Source: Rhodanobacter panaciterrae
Lineage (GTDB): Bacteria; Pseudomonadota; Gammaproteobacteria; Xanthomonadales; Rhodanobacteraceae
NCBI RefSeq assembly: GCF_014651895.1
Contig: NZ_BMXT01000001.1
Span: forward strand, 1,426,001 to 1,490,000
Length of the DNA: 64,000 nt
Direction: 5' to 3'
The translations under genes were made by a program, and so were the position numbers. The notes beneath the pieces were generated by a model. It was not told the DNA's origin and searched no databases. It saw only the letters and a list, made by a program, of their open reading frames with translations. Of the stretch, positions 21,460 through 31,913 are shown piece by piece (position 1 is the first letter of the stretch; each line of letters begins with the position of its first letter).

Positions 21460-21553
21460 TCGTTGTGCGACCGGTGCGATCCCGTGAGCCGGCAGTGGAA
21501 AAACCACACGCCGGCCGACACACTGCGGATTCAACCGACACAGGAATCCGCGC

Positions 21554-23218
21554 ATGAATCGCTCGCTACGTCTGTCGTTGCTTGGGCTGCTGGCACTGGC
21601 ACCCGCCGTGCAGGCCGCCGATCTGCTGGTGAACAACGTCAACGGCTATACGCTGGACAGCCACGGCAAACTGCAGCAATTCCAGGCGCTTCTGATCGAT
21701 CAGGGCAAAGTGGTCGCCACCGGCAACCGTGCCGACTTGGCCAAGCGCGCCGGCAACGCCAAGATCATCGACGGTCACGGCCACACCTTGCTGCCGGGCC
21801 TGATCGACGCTCATGGCCACGTGCTTGAACTGGGCTATGCGCGCAACCGGGCCGATCTCATCGGCACACAGTCGCTGGACGAAGCTCTGGCGAAAGTGAA
21901 GGCGTACGCCGCAGCGCACCCCGACGCGAAGTGGATCACCGGCGGTGGCTGGAATCAGGAAATCTGGAAACTCGGCCGCTTCCCCACCGCGAAGGAACTG
22001 GACGCCGTGGTATCCGATCGCCCGGTGTGGCTGAGCCGCGTCGACGGTCATGCCGGCTGGGCCAATACCGCTGCCATGAAGCTGGCTGGCATCACCAAGG
22101 CCAGCCAGGATCCCCCAGGTGGACGCATCGAGCGTGACGCGGATGGCAACCCTGCCGGGGTCTTCGTCGATGGCGCCATGGCGTTGATCGACCCCAAGGT
22201 TCCTGTACCAACGGCGCAACAAAAAGCCGTGGCGCTGGATACCGCGTTGGCCGAAATGGCCAGCGTCGGCCTCACCGGCGTCAGCGATGCCGGCATCGAC
22301 CTGGCGAACTACCGGCTGTACCGGCAATACGCCGACGCGCACAAACTCACCGCGCGTATCTACGCCATGATCCTGGGTACCGGCGACGACTTCGATGTCA
22401 TCAACAAGAACGGCCCCTTGATCGGCTACGGCGATGATTTCCTCACCGTGCGCGCGGTCAAGCTGTTCGCCGACGGCGCACTGGGCAGCCGCGGCGCGGC
22501 GATGCTGCAGCCCTACTCCGATGATCCGGGCAACCGCGGTTTGCTGTTCATGAAGCCCGACGAGATGACCGCGAAGATCGGCAAAGCGCTGGGCAAGGGC
22601 TATCAAGTCGCCATCCACGCGATCGGCGATCGCGCCAACCGTGAAGTGCTGGACAGCTATGCCGCAGCCTACAAGCTGCATGACGGCAAGGACCTGCGCA
22701 ACCGCGTCGAGCACGCGCAGATCGTGTCGCCGCAGGACATTCCGCGCTTCGTGTCGTTGCGGCTGATCGCCTCGATGCAACCGACCCACGCCACCTCCGA
22801 CATGAACATGGCGGAGGATCGCATCGGCCATGACCGCATGCAGGGCGCCTATGCATGGCAGCGTTTTCTCAAGCAGGGCACGGTGGTCGCCGGCGGCTCG
22901 GATTTCCCGGTGGAATCGCCCAATCCGTTCTATGGCCTGTACTCGGCCATCACGCGCGAGGATCACCACGGCCAGCCGCCCGGCGGTTGGTATCCAGAGC
23001 AGGACATGACCCTGGTCGAAGCGTTGCGCGCCTTCACGTTGGACGCTGCCTACGCCGAGCATGCGGAAAAGACGCTCGGCACACTGGAACCGGGCAAGTG
23101 GGCCGACTTCATCCTGATCGATCACGACATCTTCAAGGATGCTCCGGCCACGCTCTGGAACACCAAGGTGCTGCAGACCTGGGTCGGCGGCAAACAGGTT
23201 TACACCGCGCACGATTGA
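21554..23218 (+). CDS. Secreted amidohydrolase (YtcJ-like, amidohydrolase-3 family)
   Basis: 554 residues. A signal peptide ends near AVQAAD (residue 22), so it works in the periplasm or outside. The metal motif HxH is His87/His89 in LIDAHGHVLE. Later marks are VRAVKLFADGALGSRGAAM, VAIHAIGDRANREVLDSY, RVEHAQIVSP and GSDFPVESPNPF. The family hydrolyses C-N bonds such as amides or formamides; YtcJ relatives are mostly uncharacterised. Preceded by the azoR terminator and ended by its own, so it is monocistronic. The substrate is unknown. Confidence 0.9.
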   Translation: MNRSLRLSLLGLLALAPAVQAADLLVNNVNGYTLDSHGKLQQFQALLIDQGKVVATGNRADLAKRAGNAKIIDGHGHTLLPGLIDAHGHVLELGYARNRADLIGTQSLDEALAKVKAYAAAHPDAKWITGGGWNQEIWKLGRFPTAKELDAVVSDRPVWLSRVDGHAGWANTAAMKLAGITKASQDPPGGRIERDADGNPAGVFVDGAMALIDPKVPVPTAQQKAVALDTALAEMASVGLTGVSDAGIDLANYRLYRQYADAHKLTARIYAMILGTGDDFDVINKNGPLIGYGDDFLTVRAVKLFADGALGSRGAAMLQPYSDDPGNRGLLFMKPDEMTAKIGKALGKGYQVAIHAIGDRANREVLDSYAAAYKLHDGKDLRNRVEHAQIVSPQDIPRFVSLRLIASMQPTHATSDMNMAEDRIGHDRMQGAYAWQRFLKQGTVVAGGSDFPVESPNPFYGLYSAITREDHHGQPPGGWYPEQDMTLVEALRAFTLDAAYAEHAEKTLGTLEPGKWADFILIDHDIFKDAPATLWNTKVLQTWVGGKQVYTAHD

Positions 23219-23238
23219 TCACGACGCCCCTTGGTTAC

Positions 23239-23274
23239 AACGAAAAGGCCAGCCCGAGTGCTGGCCTTTTCGTT
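23239..23274 (+). terminator. Rho-independent terminator of the amidohydrolase gene
   Basis: AACGAAAAGGCCAGC / GCTGGCCTTTTCGTT, a 15-bp perfect stem with a 6-base loop and TTTT in the descending arm. Confidence 0.88.
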
Positions 23275-23412
23275 GATGCGCGCGGCGCCAACTCCGGCTC
23301 ATGTGGCGCAGCTGCCCGCCTGAAGGGCATTGCGCAGCGGCGATTCCAGCGACAACTTATGCCGGAGAGCCATATAGGCCATCAGTCATGTTGCGAAATG
23401 GCACTTTGCCTA

Positions 23413-23452
23413 TTGACGGTTCAAAAGTCGGTGTTATAGTTCACTACAACAC
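23413..23452 (+). promoter_or_regulatory. Promoter with overlapping YtrA/GntR-type operator
   Basis: TTGACG (23413-23418), a 16-base spacer and TATAGT (23435-23440) form a good sigma-70 promoter. GTGTTATAGT (23431-23440) and ACTACAACAC (23443-23452) are an inverted repeat with one mismatch, of the form known for YtrA regulators, covering the -10. The GntR protein encoded second in the operon probably represses here and so controls its own synthesis. Confidence 0.78.
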
Positions 23453-23482
23453 CACCTAACGAGCTCACCAAGGAGGCCCGTC

Positions 23483-23821
23483 ATGAAAGCGCAGAACCTG
23501 ATCTCCAGCGTCGCCGCCGTCCTGTTTACCTTCGCCAGCCTGAGTGCCGTCAACTACAACGTGGACAGCCAGCTGGCAGCGGCCAGCAAGACCCGCACGA
23601 TCAAAGTCACCGAACTGGCACCCGTCACGGTCCATCCCAGCGCTGCCGAAATGCGCGCCGCCGCCCTGCTCGCCGATATCGGCAGCGGCATCGCCACAGT
23701 GCCGTCACTGAGCCACATCGACGGAACCGGCACAGCCGAGCCGTTCAGCCTGCTCGGGTCGCCATTGGCCATGCCCTACTATTCGTTTGGCAACAAGTTT
23801 GGCCGTATCACCAAGGAATAA
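23483..23821 (+). CDS. Small exported protein of unknown function, first gene of YtrA operon
   Basis: 112 residues. An ideal AAGGAGG lies seven bases before the ATG, so it should be well translated. The start MKAQNLISSVAAVLFTFASLSA looks like a signal or anchor sequence. The rest is Ala/Thr-rich with no cysteine and no motif I recognise (VTELAPVTVHPSAAEMRAAALLADI). It ends three bases before the GntR gene and its tail carries that gene's ribosome site. Its place ahead of the regulator suggests it serves the same envelope response. Confidence 0.82.
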   Translation: MKAQNLISSVAAVLFTFASLSAVNYNVDSQLAAASKTRTIKVTELAPVTVHPSAAEMRAAALLADIGSGIATVPSLSHIDGTGTAEPFSLLGSPLAMPYYSFGNKFGRITKE

Positions 23822-23824
23822 AAC

Positions 23825-24199
23825 ATGACCATTACCTGGAACGACAGCGTCCCGATCTATCGCCAACTGCAGCAACGCGTAGTGGCGATGATCCTGGACG
23901 GCGCCTTGAACGAGGGCGACCCGCTGCCGTCGGTACGTCAAGTGGCAGCGGATTATCAGATCAACCCGCTGACCGTATCGAAGGCGTATCAGGAACTGGT
24001 CGACGAACAACTGGTTGAAAAAAGGAGGGGTCTGGGCATGTTCGTCATCGAAGGCGCTCGTGAGGCGCTGCTGAAATCCGAACGCGAGCGGTTTCTGCGC
24101 GAAGAATGGCCGGTGCTGTTCGCACGGCTGCAACGACTGGGGCTGGATCTCAAGACGCTGCTGCGTGAGGCCGAGTCTGGCAAGGGAGAGCAATCATGA
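23825..24199 (+). CDS. GntR-family regulator, YtrA subfamily
   Basis: 124 residues: a winged helix (VPIYRQLQQRVVAMILDGALNEGDPLPSVRQVAADYQINPLTVSKAYQELVDEQLVEKRRGLGMFV region, residues 9-73) and a short helical tail of about 50 residues, the layout of YtrA proteins. These usually sit in operons with ABC transporters and repress them. ATGA overlap with the ABC gene shows coupling. A matching operator covers the promoter at 23413-23452. Confidence 0.93.
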   Translation: MTITWNDSVPIYRQLQQRVVAMILDGALNEGDPLPSVRQVAADYQINPLTVSKAYQELVDEQLVEKRRGLGMFVIEGAREALLKSERERFLREEWPVLFARLQRLGLDLKTLLREAESGKGEQS

Positions 24200-25053
24200 G
24201 CGCGGTAATCACGGCCAGCGGCCTGAGCAAACGGTACAAGTCGTCGCTGGCGCTGGACAATGTGAACTTCCAGATCGCTCCCGGCCGCATCGTCGGCCTG
24301 ATCGGCCCCAACGGCGCCGGCAAGACCACTGCACTGAAAGCGATCCTCGGCCTCACCGACTTCACTGGCCAGCTCAACGTGCTGGGTTTCGACCCACGCA
24401 AGCAGCGCGACAAGCTGATGGGCGAGGTCTGCTTCATCGCCGATGTCGCGGTGTTGCCACGCTGGATCCGCGTCAGCGAGGCGGTCGACTTTGTTGCCAA
24501 CGTGCATCCGCGCTTCGATCGCGCCAAGTGCGAAGCGTTTCTTGCACGTACCAAGCTGCAGCCGAATCAGCGCGTCAAGCAGATGTCCAAGGGCATGATC
24601 GTGCAGCTGCATCTGGCACTGGTGATGGCGATCGACGCCAAGCTGCTGATCCTGGACGAGCCGACGCTGGGCCTGGACATCCTCTATCGCAAGCAGTTCT
24701 ACCAGCACTTGCTGGAAGACTACTTCGACGAAAACAAGACGATCATCGTGACGACGCACCAGGTCGAGGAAGTCGAACACATCCTCACCGACCTGATGTT
24801 CATCCGCGACGGCAAGATCGTGCTGGATGCTGATATGGATGCAGTCGGCGAGCGCTTCATCGAAGTGATGGTGAACGCCGACAAGGCCGACGCCGCCCGC
24901 CAGCTGAAACCGCTGGACGAGCGCCAGGTCTTCGGCAAGAGCATTTTTCTGTTTGACGGCGCGAACCGCGCGACGCTGGAGCAACTGGGCGAAACCCGCC
25001 GGCCATCCATCAGCGACCTGTTCGTCGCCACCATGAAGGGAACCTACGCATGA
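24196..25053 (+). CDS. ABC transporter ATP-binding protein
   Basis: 285 residues. Walker A GPNGAGKTT (37-45), Walker B KLLILDEPT (149-157), and a His switch in IIVTTHQVEE. The signature is degenerate, MSKGM at 130-134 in place of LSGGQ, as in several YtrB/CcmA-like exporters. The C-terminal 80 residues resemble the regulatory tail of these ATPases. It pairs with the permease whose start overlaps its stop. The substrate is unknown; YtrA-linked systems are often induced by cell-wall or membrane stress. Confidence 0.93.
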   Translation: MSAVITASGLSKRYKSSLALDNVNFQIAPGRIVGLIGPNGAGKTTALKAILGLTDFTGQLNVLGFDPRKQRDKLMGEVCFIADVAVLPRWIRVSEAVDFVANVHPRFDRAKCEAFLARTKLQPNQRVKQMSKGMIVQLHLALVMAIDAKLLILDEPTLGLDILYRKQFYQHLLEDYFDENKTIIVTTHQVEEVEHILTDLMFIRDGKIVLDADMDAVGERFIEVMVNADKADAARQLKPLDERQVFGKSIFLFDGANRATLEQLGETRRPSISDLFVATMKGTYA

Positions 25054-26018
25054 AAACCTTCTATTGGCTTGTGAAGCGCGAATTCTGGGAACACCGGGGC
25101 GGCTTCTTCTGGGCTCCGATCATCACCGGCGGCGTATTCCTGCTGCTGAACATCATGGGCATCATCACCGCCGAGGTACTGGGCGCCCACCACGGGATCA
25201 ATTTCGGTGCCAGCGGTGGTTTGCACAATGTCATGAGCGACATGGATGCCGGCGACATGAGCAAGGTCGGCTTCGCCCTGGACCTCGCGATGTATTCCGC
25301 GACAGGCCTGCTCACCGTGGTACTCGGCTTCGTGGTGTTCTTCTATTGCCTCGGCGCGCTGTATGACGACCGCCGTGATCGCAGCATCCTGTTCTGGAAG
25401 TCGCTGCCGATCTCCGATACCAGCACCGTGCTGTCCAAGATCGTCAGTGCCACCGTGCTGGCTCCGATCATTGCCGTCATCGTGGGTATCGTCGTCGGCA
25501 TACTGCAATTGCTGATACTGGCGATAACCCTGTCCTTCCATGGCGTGAATGTGTGGCATCTGCTGCTGATGGCCCACCCCTTCCGCATCGTGTTCAACCT
25601 GATTGGCTACATCCCGCTGTACGTGCTCTGGGCTCTTCCCTCGGTGGGTTGGTTGTTGCTCTGCTCGGCATGGGCACGCAACAAGCCGTTCCTCTGGGCA
25701 GTCGCATTGCCGGTGGCCACGGGTCTGATAATCAGCTGGTTTGGCCTGATGGGACTGTTCAACCTTCCGACCACCTGGTTCTGGAAGAACGTTGTGCAGC
25801 GCGGCCTGTTCAGCACATTCCCTGGCACCGGCAGCGTGTTCGGCACCAGCGGTGAATCGATCGCACACAACGTCGCCGGCAATCCGAACATGGACTTCAT
25901 GGATCTGACCAACACCTACCAGCTGCTGGCTTCGTCGAACCTGTGGATTGGTGTCGTGATCGGATCGGCGCTGCTGGCAGGCGCCATCTGGTTCCGCCGC
26001 TGGCGCGACGACAGCTGA
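25050..26018 (+). CDS. ABC transporter permease
   Basis: 322 residues with about six predicted membrane spans: FFWAPIITGGVFLLLNIMGII, LLTVVLGFVVFFYCLGAL, an ILAPIIAVIVGIVVGILQL-like stretch, VLWALPSVGWLLLC and a final WIGVVIGSALLAGAIWF. LYDDRRDRSILFWKSLPIS is a typical ABC-2 cytoplasmic loop. Overlaps the ATPase gene by 4 bases, so the two make one exporter or envelope-remodelling complex. A lipoprotein gene follows after 37 bases. Confidence 0.9.
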   Translation: MKTFYWLVKREFWEHRGGFFWAPIITGGVFLLLNIMGIITAEVLGAHHGINFGASGGLHNVMSDMDAGDMSKVGFALDLAMYSATGLLTVVLGFVVFFYCLGALYDDRRDRSILFWKSLPISDTSTVLSKIVSATVLAPIIAVIVGIVVGILQLLILAITLSFHGVNVWHLLLMAHPFRIVFNLIGYIPLYVLWALPSVGWLLLCSAWARNKPFLWAVALPVATGLIISWFGLMGLFNLPTTWFWKNVVQRGLFSTFPGTGSVFGTSGESIAHNVAGNPNMDFMDLTNTYQLLASSNLWIGVVIGSALLAGAIWFRRWRDDS

Positions 26019-26055
26019 CTTCCGATCGAATTCGAGATTAAGGAGAACACCCCCC

Positions 26056-26760
26056 ATGAAGTCCTCTACTTTCAACGCGCTCGCACTGACCATGCTGCTG
26101 CCACTGACCGCTTGCGGTCAGTCCGGACACACCGACTCCCAGCCGGGTGTCGCCGACAACGTGGCACAGGCAGTCAAGGACGCCGACGAGAAAACCTCCC
26201 CGTCGATGATTTCCGGAGAAATCCAGAAGGCGATGCAGGAGGCCAAGCAGGAACTGGCCACCAAGAACATCGACGTGAACAGCGTTCACATCAACGATAG
26301 CCACCACAACGACAAGGATTCGCGTCCCAAAGCCGAGATCACCCCACAGGGCGACTTGCTGATCGCAGGCAAGCAGGTGGCGGCCACGCCGACGCAACAT
26401 GGCCTGCTGCTGGACTACCGCAAGCAGATCGTCGGTATCGCCGAAACCGGCATGGACATCGGCGCGCAAGGTGCCGACCTGGGTGTCAATGCGGCCAAGC
26501 AAGCACTGTGGGGCGCGCTCGCCGGCAAAAGCAACAAGGACATCGAAGCATCCATCAAGCCACAAACCGACAAGATCGAGGCTGCCGCTGTCAGGTTGTG
26601 CCAGCGAATGCCCGACCTGCTCTCCACGCAGCAGAAACTGGCCGCGGCGATGCCCGAGTTCAGGCCCTACGCAACCATGCAGCAAAAGGACGTCGATGAT
26701 TGCGGCAAGGACATGAAGGACAAGGACGGCAAGAAAGGCATCGCCGTATTCTCGGATTGA
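26056..26760 (+). CDS. Lipoprotein, YggN/DUF2884-like
   Basis: 234 residues. Signal sequence with lipobox LTAC (Cys about residue 20). The middle part (ITPQGDLLIAGKQVAATPTQHGLLLDYRKQIVGI) resembles YggN/DUF2884 periplasmic proteins, and a helical segment with GADLGVNAAKQALWGALAG follows. The C-terminus is Lys/Asp-rich. AGGAG lies ten bases before the start. It is probably the last or near-last gene of the YtrA operon. The paralogue at 26974 has the same core with only partial identity. Function unknown. Confidence 0.8.
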   Translation: MKSSTFNALALTMLLPLTACGQSGHTDSQPGVADNVAQAVKDADEKTSPSMISGEIQKAMQEAKQELATKNIDVNSVHINDSHHNDKDSRPKAEITPQGDLLIAGKQVAATPTQHGLLLDYRKQIVGIAETGMDIGAQGADLGVNAAKQALWGALAGKSNKDIEASIKPQTDKIEAAAVRLCQRMPDLLSTQQKLAAAMPEFRPYATMQQKDVDDCGKDMKDKDGKKGIAVFSD

Positions 26761-26824
26761 TCCAGGCACCCAAGGCTCTCACGGACGGTGTAACCCATCC
26801 CGCGGAGCCTTGACCCCATCATGC

Positions 26825-26906
26825 AGGAGCCCGCTGGCGGGCGACGCCGTTGCCTTGAATCCAGGCAGTTATCCGGCATAGCAGCACCACCCGCCAGCGG
26901 GCTTCT
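26825..26906. repeat. Inverted pair of REP-like palindromes (REPIN-type)
   Basis: GGAGCCCGCTGGCGGGC at 26826-26842 and, inverted, ACCCGCCAGCGGGCTTCT at 26889-26906. Each is a 6-bp palindrome with a 2-base centre and a matching AGxAGC lead-in. Two such copies facing each other in an intergenic gap is the usual REPIN layout. Confidence 0.6.
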
Positions 26907-26973
26907 ACAAAAAGTTTCAGATCAGCCACAGTGCCGCCGCCCTGCCTACGTTACCCAACTGGAGCATGTCTTG

Positions 26974-27537
26974 ATGTCTTACCAACGCGTGATCGGGTTG
27001 CTTGCGATGACCGCTTTGATAGCTGGTTGCGGCAAAGAATCAGGCAATACCAATGTCATCAGTTTTCGCAGCGGCAGCCTGGTCAACGGTGGCATCACCT
27101 TGCGGCATGATGAAGTCACCCTGCACGTCCAAAGCACACCGGATGCCGTCATCAATGCTGCAGGTGATCTAAGCATCGATCAGCACCCGGCTACCGTCAG
27201 CGCAAACCAACGTGCACTGCTGCAGGATTACTACCGCAACGTGCTGGCGGTCAATGAACACGGCATCGCCACCGGCAAGGCTGGTGCGGCGATTGCCGGC
27301 CAGGCGATCAAGAGCGTCGTCAAGGGTATTGCCAGCGGAGACACCGACAGCATCGACAAGGACATCGATGCCAAGTCACAGAAGGTGACGCAGGAAGCCC
27401 TGAAGATCTGCCTGGACCTGGCCAACATCAAGACGGCGCAAGACAGCCTCGCCGATCAGCTCGCTGCATTCAAACCCTATGCCGGCATTATCAAAGCCGA
27501 CAACATCACCGATTGCACAAGCGACTCCAAGAACTGA
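26974..27537 (+). CDS. Lipoprotein paralogous to the 26056 gene
   Basis: 187 residues from the ATG at 26974, where GGAG sits nine bases upstream; an earlier in-frame ATG at 26821 would read through the REP pair and is rejected. Lipobox LIAGC. The core AAGDLSIDQHPATVSANQRALLQDYYRNVLAVNEHGIATGKAGAAIAGQAIKSVVKGIA parallels the preceding lipoprotein, as does the later ICLDLANIKTAQDSLADQLAAFKPYA. It looks like a duplication that diverged. Likely periplasmic; function unknown. Ends before a strong terminator. Confidence 0.8.
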   Translation: MSYQRVIGLLAMTALIAGCGKESGNTNVISFRSGSLVNGGITLRHDEVTLHVQSTPDAVINAAGDLSIDQHPATVSANQRALLQDYYRNVLAVNEHGIATGKAGAAIAGQAIKSVVKGIASGDTDSIDKDIDAKSQKVTQEALKICLDLANIKTAQDSLADQLAAFKPYAGIIKADNITDCTSDSKN

Positions 27538-27545
27538 TCGTGTGA

Positions 27546-30488
<2,943 letters not shown>

Positions 30489-30668
30489 ACGCGGTTGTCT
30501 GCCTGGCGCATTACCGTTTCCGGCGGCGAGGGTGTGTACGTCTGCCGACCGTAAGGTTTATTCCTCCACTTCCGAGGCCATAAGAGATAGCGCCTCGGTT
30601 CGTGCAATATGCAAAGGCCTCTAAGCACCATGACAGTTACCCGGCAAGCCCTTGTCTGCCCGTAGGAT

Positions 30669-30739
30669 TTGACGAAGTCCAGGCGAAAGCTGAACATCCG
30701 GTGCATATGCCCCGATGTGGGGTCTAATAAGCGTTAGCC
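30669..30739 (+). other. attI-like recombination site upstream of first cassette
   Basis: GTTAGCC at 30733-30739 fits the GTTRRRY core, preceded by CTAATAAGC much as attI core sites are preceded by a CTAA-type box. No attC-like hairpin or inverse core is found in the 140 bases upstream, as expected for attI. A TTGACG at 30669-30674 could be the -35 of a cassette promoter, but its -10 (GAACAT) is poor. No integrase gene lies between purB and this point (30489-30767 holds no gene). Confidence 0.45.
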
Positions 30740-30767
30740 TTCAAATCGAATTAGGGGGAAGAACATA

Positions 30768-31352
30768 ATGAATACGCAAGAAGGACCTGCTGAACAGGCG
30801 AGAGCGGTGGGGCGCAGGAATCGACCTTGGCTGCTCGGTCTAGGTGCCGTGGTGCTTGTGGCAGTGACGGTACTGGTCACCACACTAGCAATACGCGGCT
30901 TGCCGAATGGCATCGTCAGTCACGGCGACGTACCAACGCTAACTGCCGTGCAGCGATCCGCGCTTGACAATGCCGTCGCCGCAATTGGCAAAGTCAATGC
31001 TGCCGTTGAGGTGGGCGTGAATTTCCCGACATACGGGCAACTACTTATCGATGCAAAGGCGGCAACGAATCATGTAGTTGAGGTGGGCGCGACCCCAGCA
31101 ATTACTAATATCTTGCAAGAAACTATCCAAAACTATGTAGATGCAGCTAAAGCGTGGCAGTCTAAGGTGCAATATCCAAACCTTAAGTTGGCTTCAGTCT
31201 ATGGCGACGCCGCACTACTACAGAAGTACGGATTAATTCCCTCCAACGGAAAAAAGGACGATGGCGTAGACCCGGACACCGCAATGCAAAAGATATGGGG
31301 CGTGGCGGGGTCGCACTATCGGCAGCTTTTGGCAGCTCAATCCGGTGTGTAG
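30768..31352 (+). CDS. Cassette gene 1: membrane-anchored protein, unknown function
   Basis: 194 residues. A basic N-terminus (residues 1-20) and one membrane span (about 21-42, WLLGLGAVVLVAVTVLVTTLA) suggest an inner-membrane anchor with a soluble periplasmic domain of about 150 residues rich in helix (TAVQRSALDNAVAAIGKVNAA..., TNILQETIQNYVDAAKAWQSK). I recognise no family. A strong AGGGGGAAG site precedes the ATG, 28 bases after the attI-like core. The TAG stop touches the first attC site, as is common for cassette genes. Confidence 0.8.
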   Translation: MNTQEGPAEQARAVGRRNRPWLLGLGAVVLVAVTVLVTTLAIRGLPNGIVSHGDVPTLTAVQRSALDNAVAAIGKVNAAVEVGVNFPTYGQLLIDAKAATNHVVEVGATPAITNILQETIQNYVDAAKAWQSKVQYPNLKLASVYGDAALLQKYGLIPSNGKKDDGVDPDTAMQKIWGVAGSHYRQLLAAQSGV

Positions 31353-31407
31353 CTAACTAATCGTTCAAGTCGGACGGCTACGCCGCCGCTTTACTCCAGC
31401 GTTAGCC
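31351..31407 (+). mobile_element. attC site 1
   Basis: 57 bp. Inverse core AGCTAAC (31351-31357) and core GTTAGCC (31401-31407) are complementary over 6 bases. Between them GACGGC and GCCGCC pair around a TAC turn, with an imperfect L-box region, giving the folded bottom-strand hairpin used by IntI. Confidence 0.75.
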
Positions 31408-31423
31408 ATCAGGGGCATCCAGA

Positions 31424-31825
31424 ATGCAATTTTCGGCTTTCTCCGAAACTTCCGTCATAAGTTACGAGGACGGTCAAATTAGGCTCCGTGTCAGTAGCGT
31501 TGCGGAGGCGAGAATTGCAATCAAGGAACTCAAGATAAAGAAGAAGGAGCTTTCCTTGCTCAAGCGCGAGCTTGCTGCCCAACAGAAGGAGCTAAGGTCT
31601 GCGCACACCCAAGCGGTTCGCGCCCGTGGACCCATGATGCGAGGAGGCGGCAGTTTTGGGAAAGTCATTCGTGCCATGCAATCAATTTCCAGAAACTCTA
31701 CCCGTGCGAGCGTTGCGAACAGTCTCGTTCCCGTAGAAGACGAAAAAGTGAACATTGATCGGGACATGCGAGGACTTGAGTCTCTAATCCTCCAACTCGG
31801 GAATTTCATCACCAAAAATGGCTAA
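31424..31825 (+). CDS. Cassette gene 2: coiled-coil protein, unknown function
   Basis: 133 residues, cytosolic. Residues about 28-65 (EARIAIKELKIKKKELSLLKRELAAQQKEL and on) form a long, highly charged helix likely to be a coiled coil. A Gly/Arg linker (GPMMRGGGSFGK) and a second helix pair follow. No family recognised. The ATG lies 16 bases after the core of attC 1, and the TAA stop is inside the inverse core of attC 2, the usual cassette layout. Confidence 0.78.
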   Translation: MQFSAFSETSVISYEDGQIRLRVSSVAEARIAIKELKIKKKELSLLKRELAAQQKELRSAHTQAVRARGPMMRGGGSFGKVIRAMQSISRNSTRASVANSLVPVEDEKVNIDRDMRGLESLILQLGNFITKNG

Positions 31826-31876
31826 CAAATCATTCGAGGCGGACGGCTTCGCCGCCGCTCAATTCCAGCGCTAGGC
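31820..31876 (+). mobile_element. attC site 2 with altered core
   Basis: 57 bp. Inverse core GGCTAAC (31820-31826), central GACGGC/GCCGCC stem with TTC turn, L box like attC 1. The right core reads GCTAGGC (31870-31876) where GTTAGGC is expected, so one base of the conserved GTT is changed. Confidence 0.72.
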
Positions 31877-31913
31877 GGCCCTCTTGGTGAATCGACAAAT
31901 TTTAGGATTTGAC

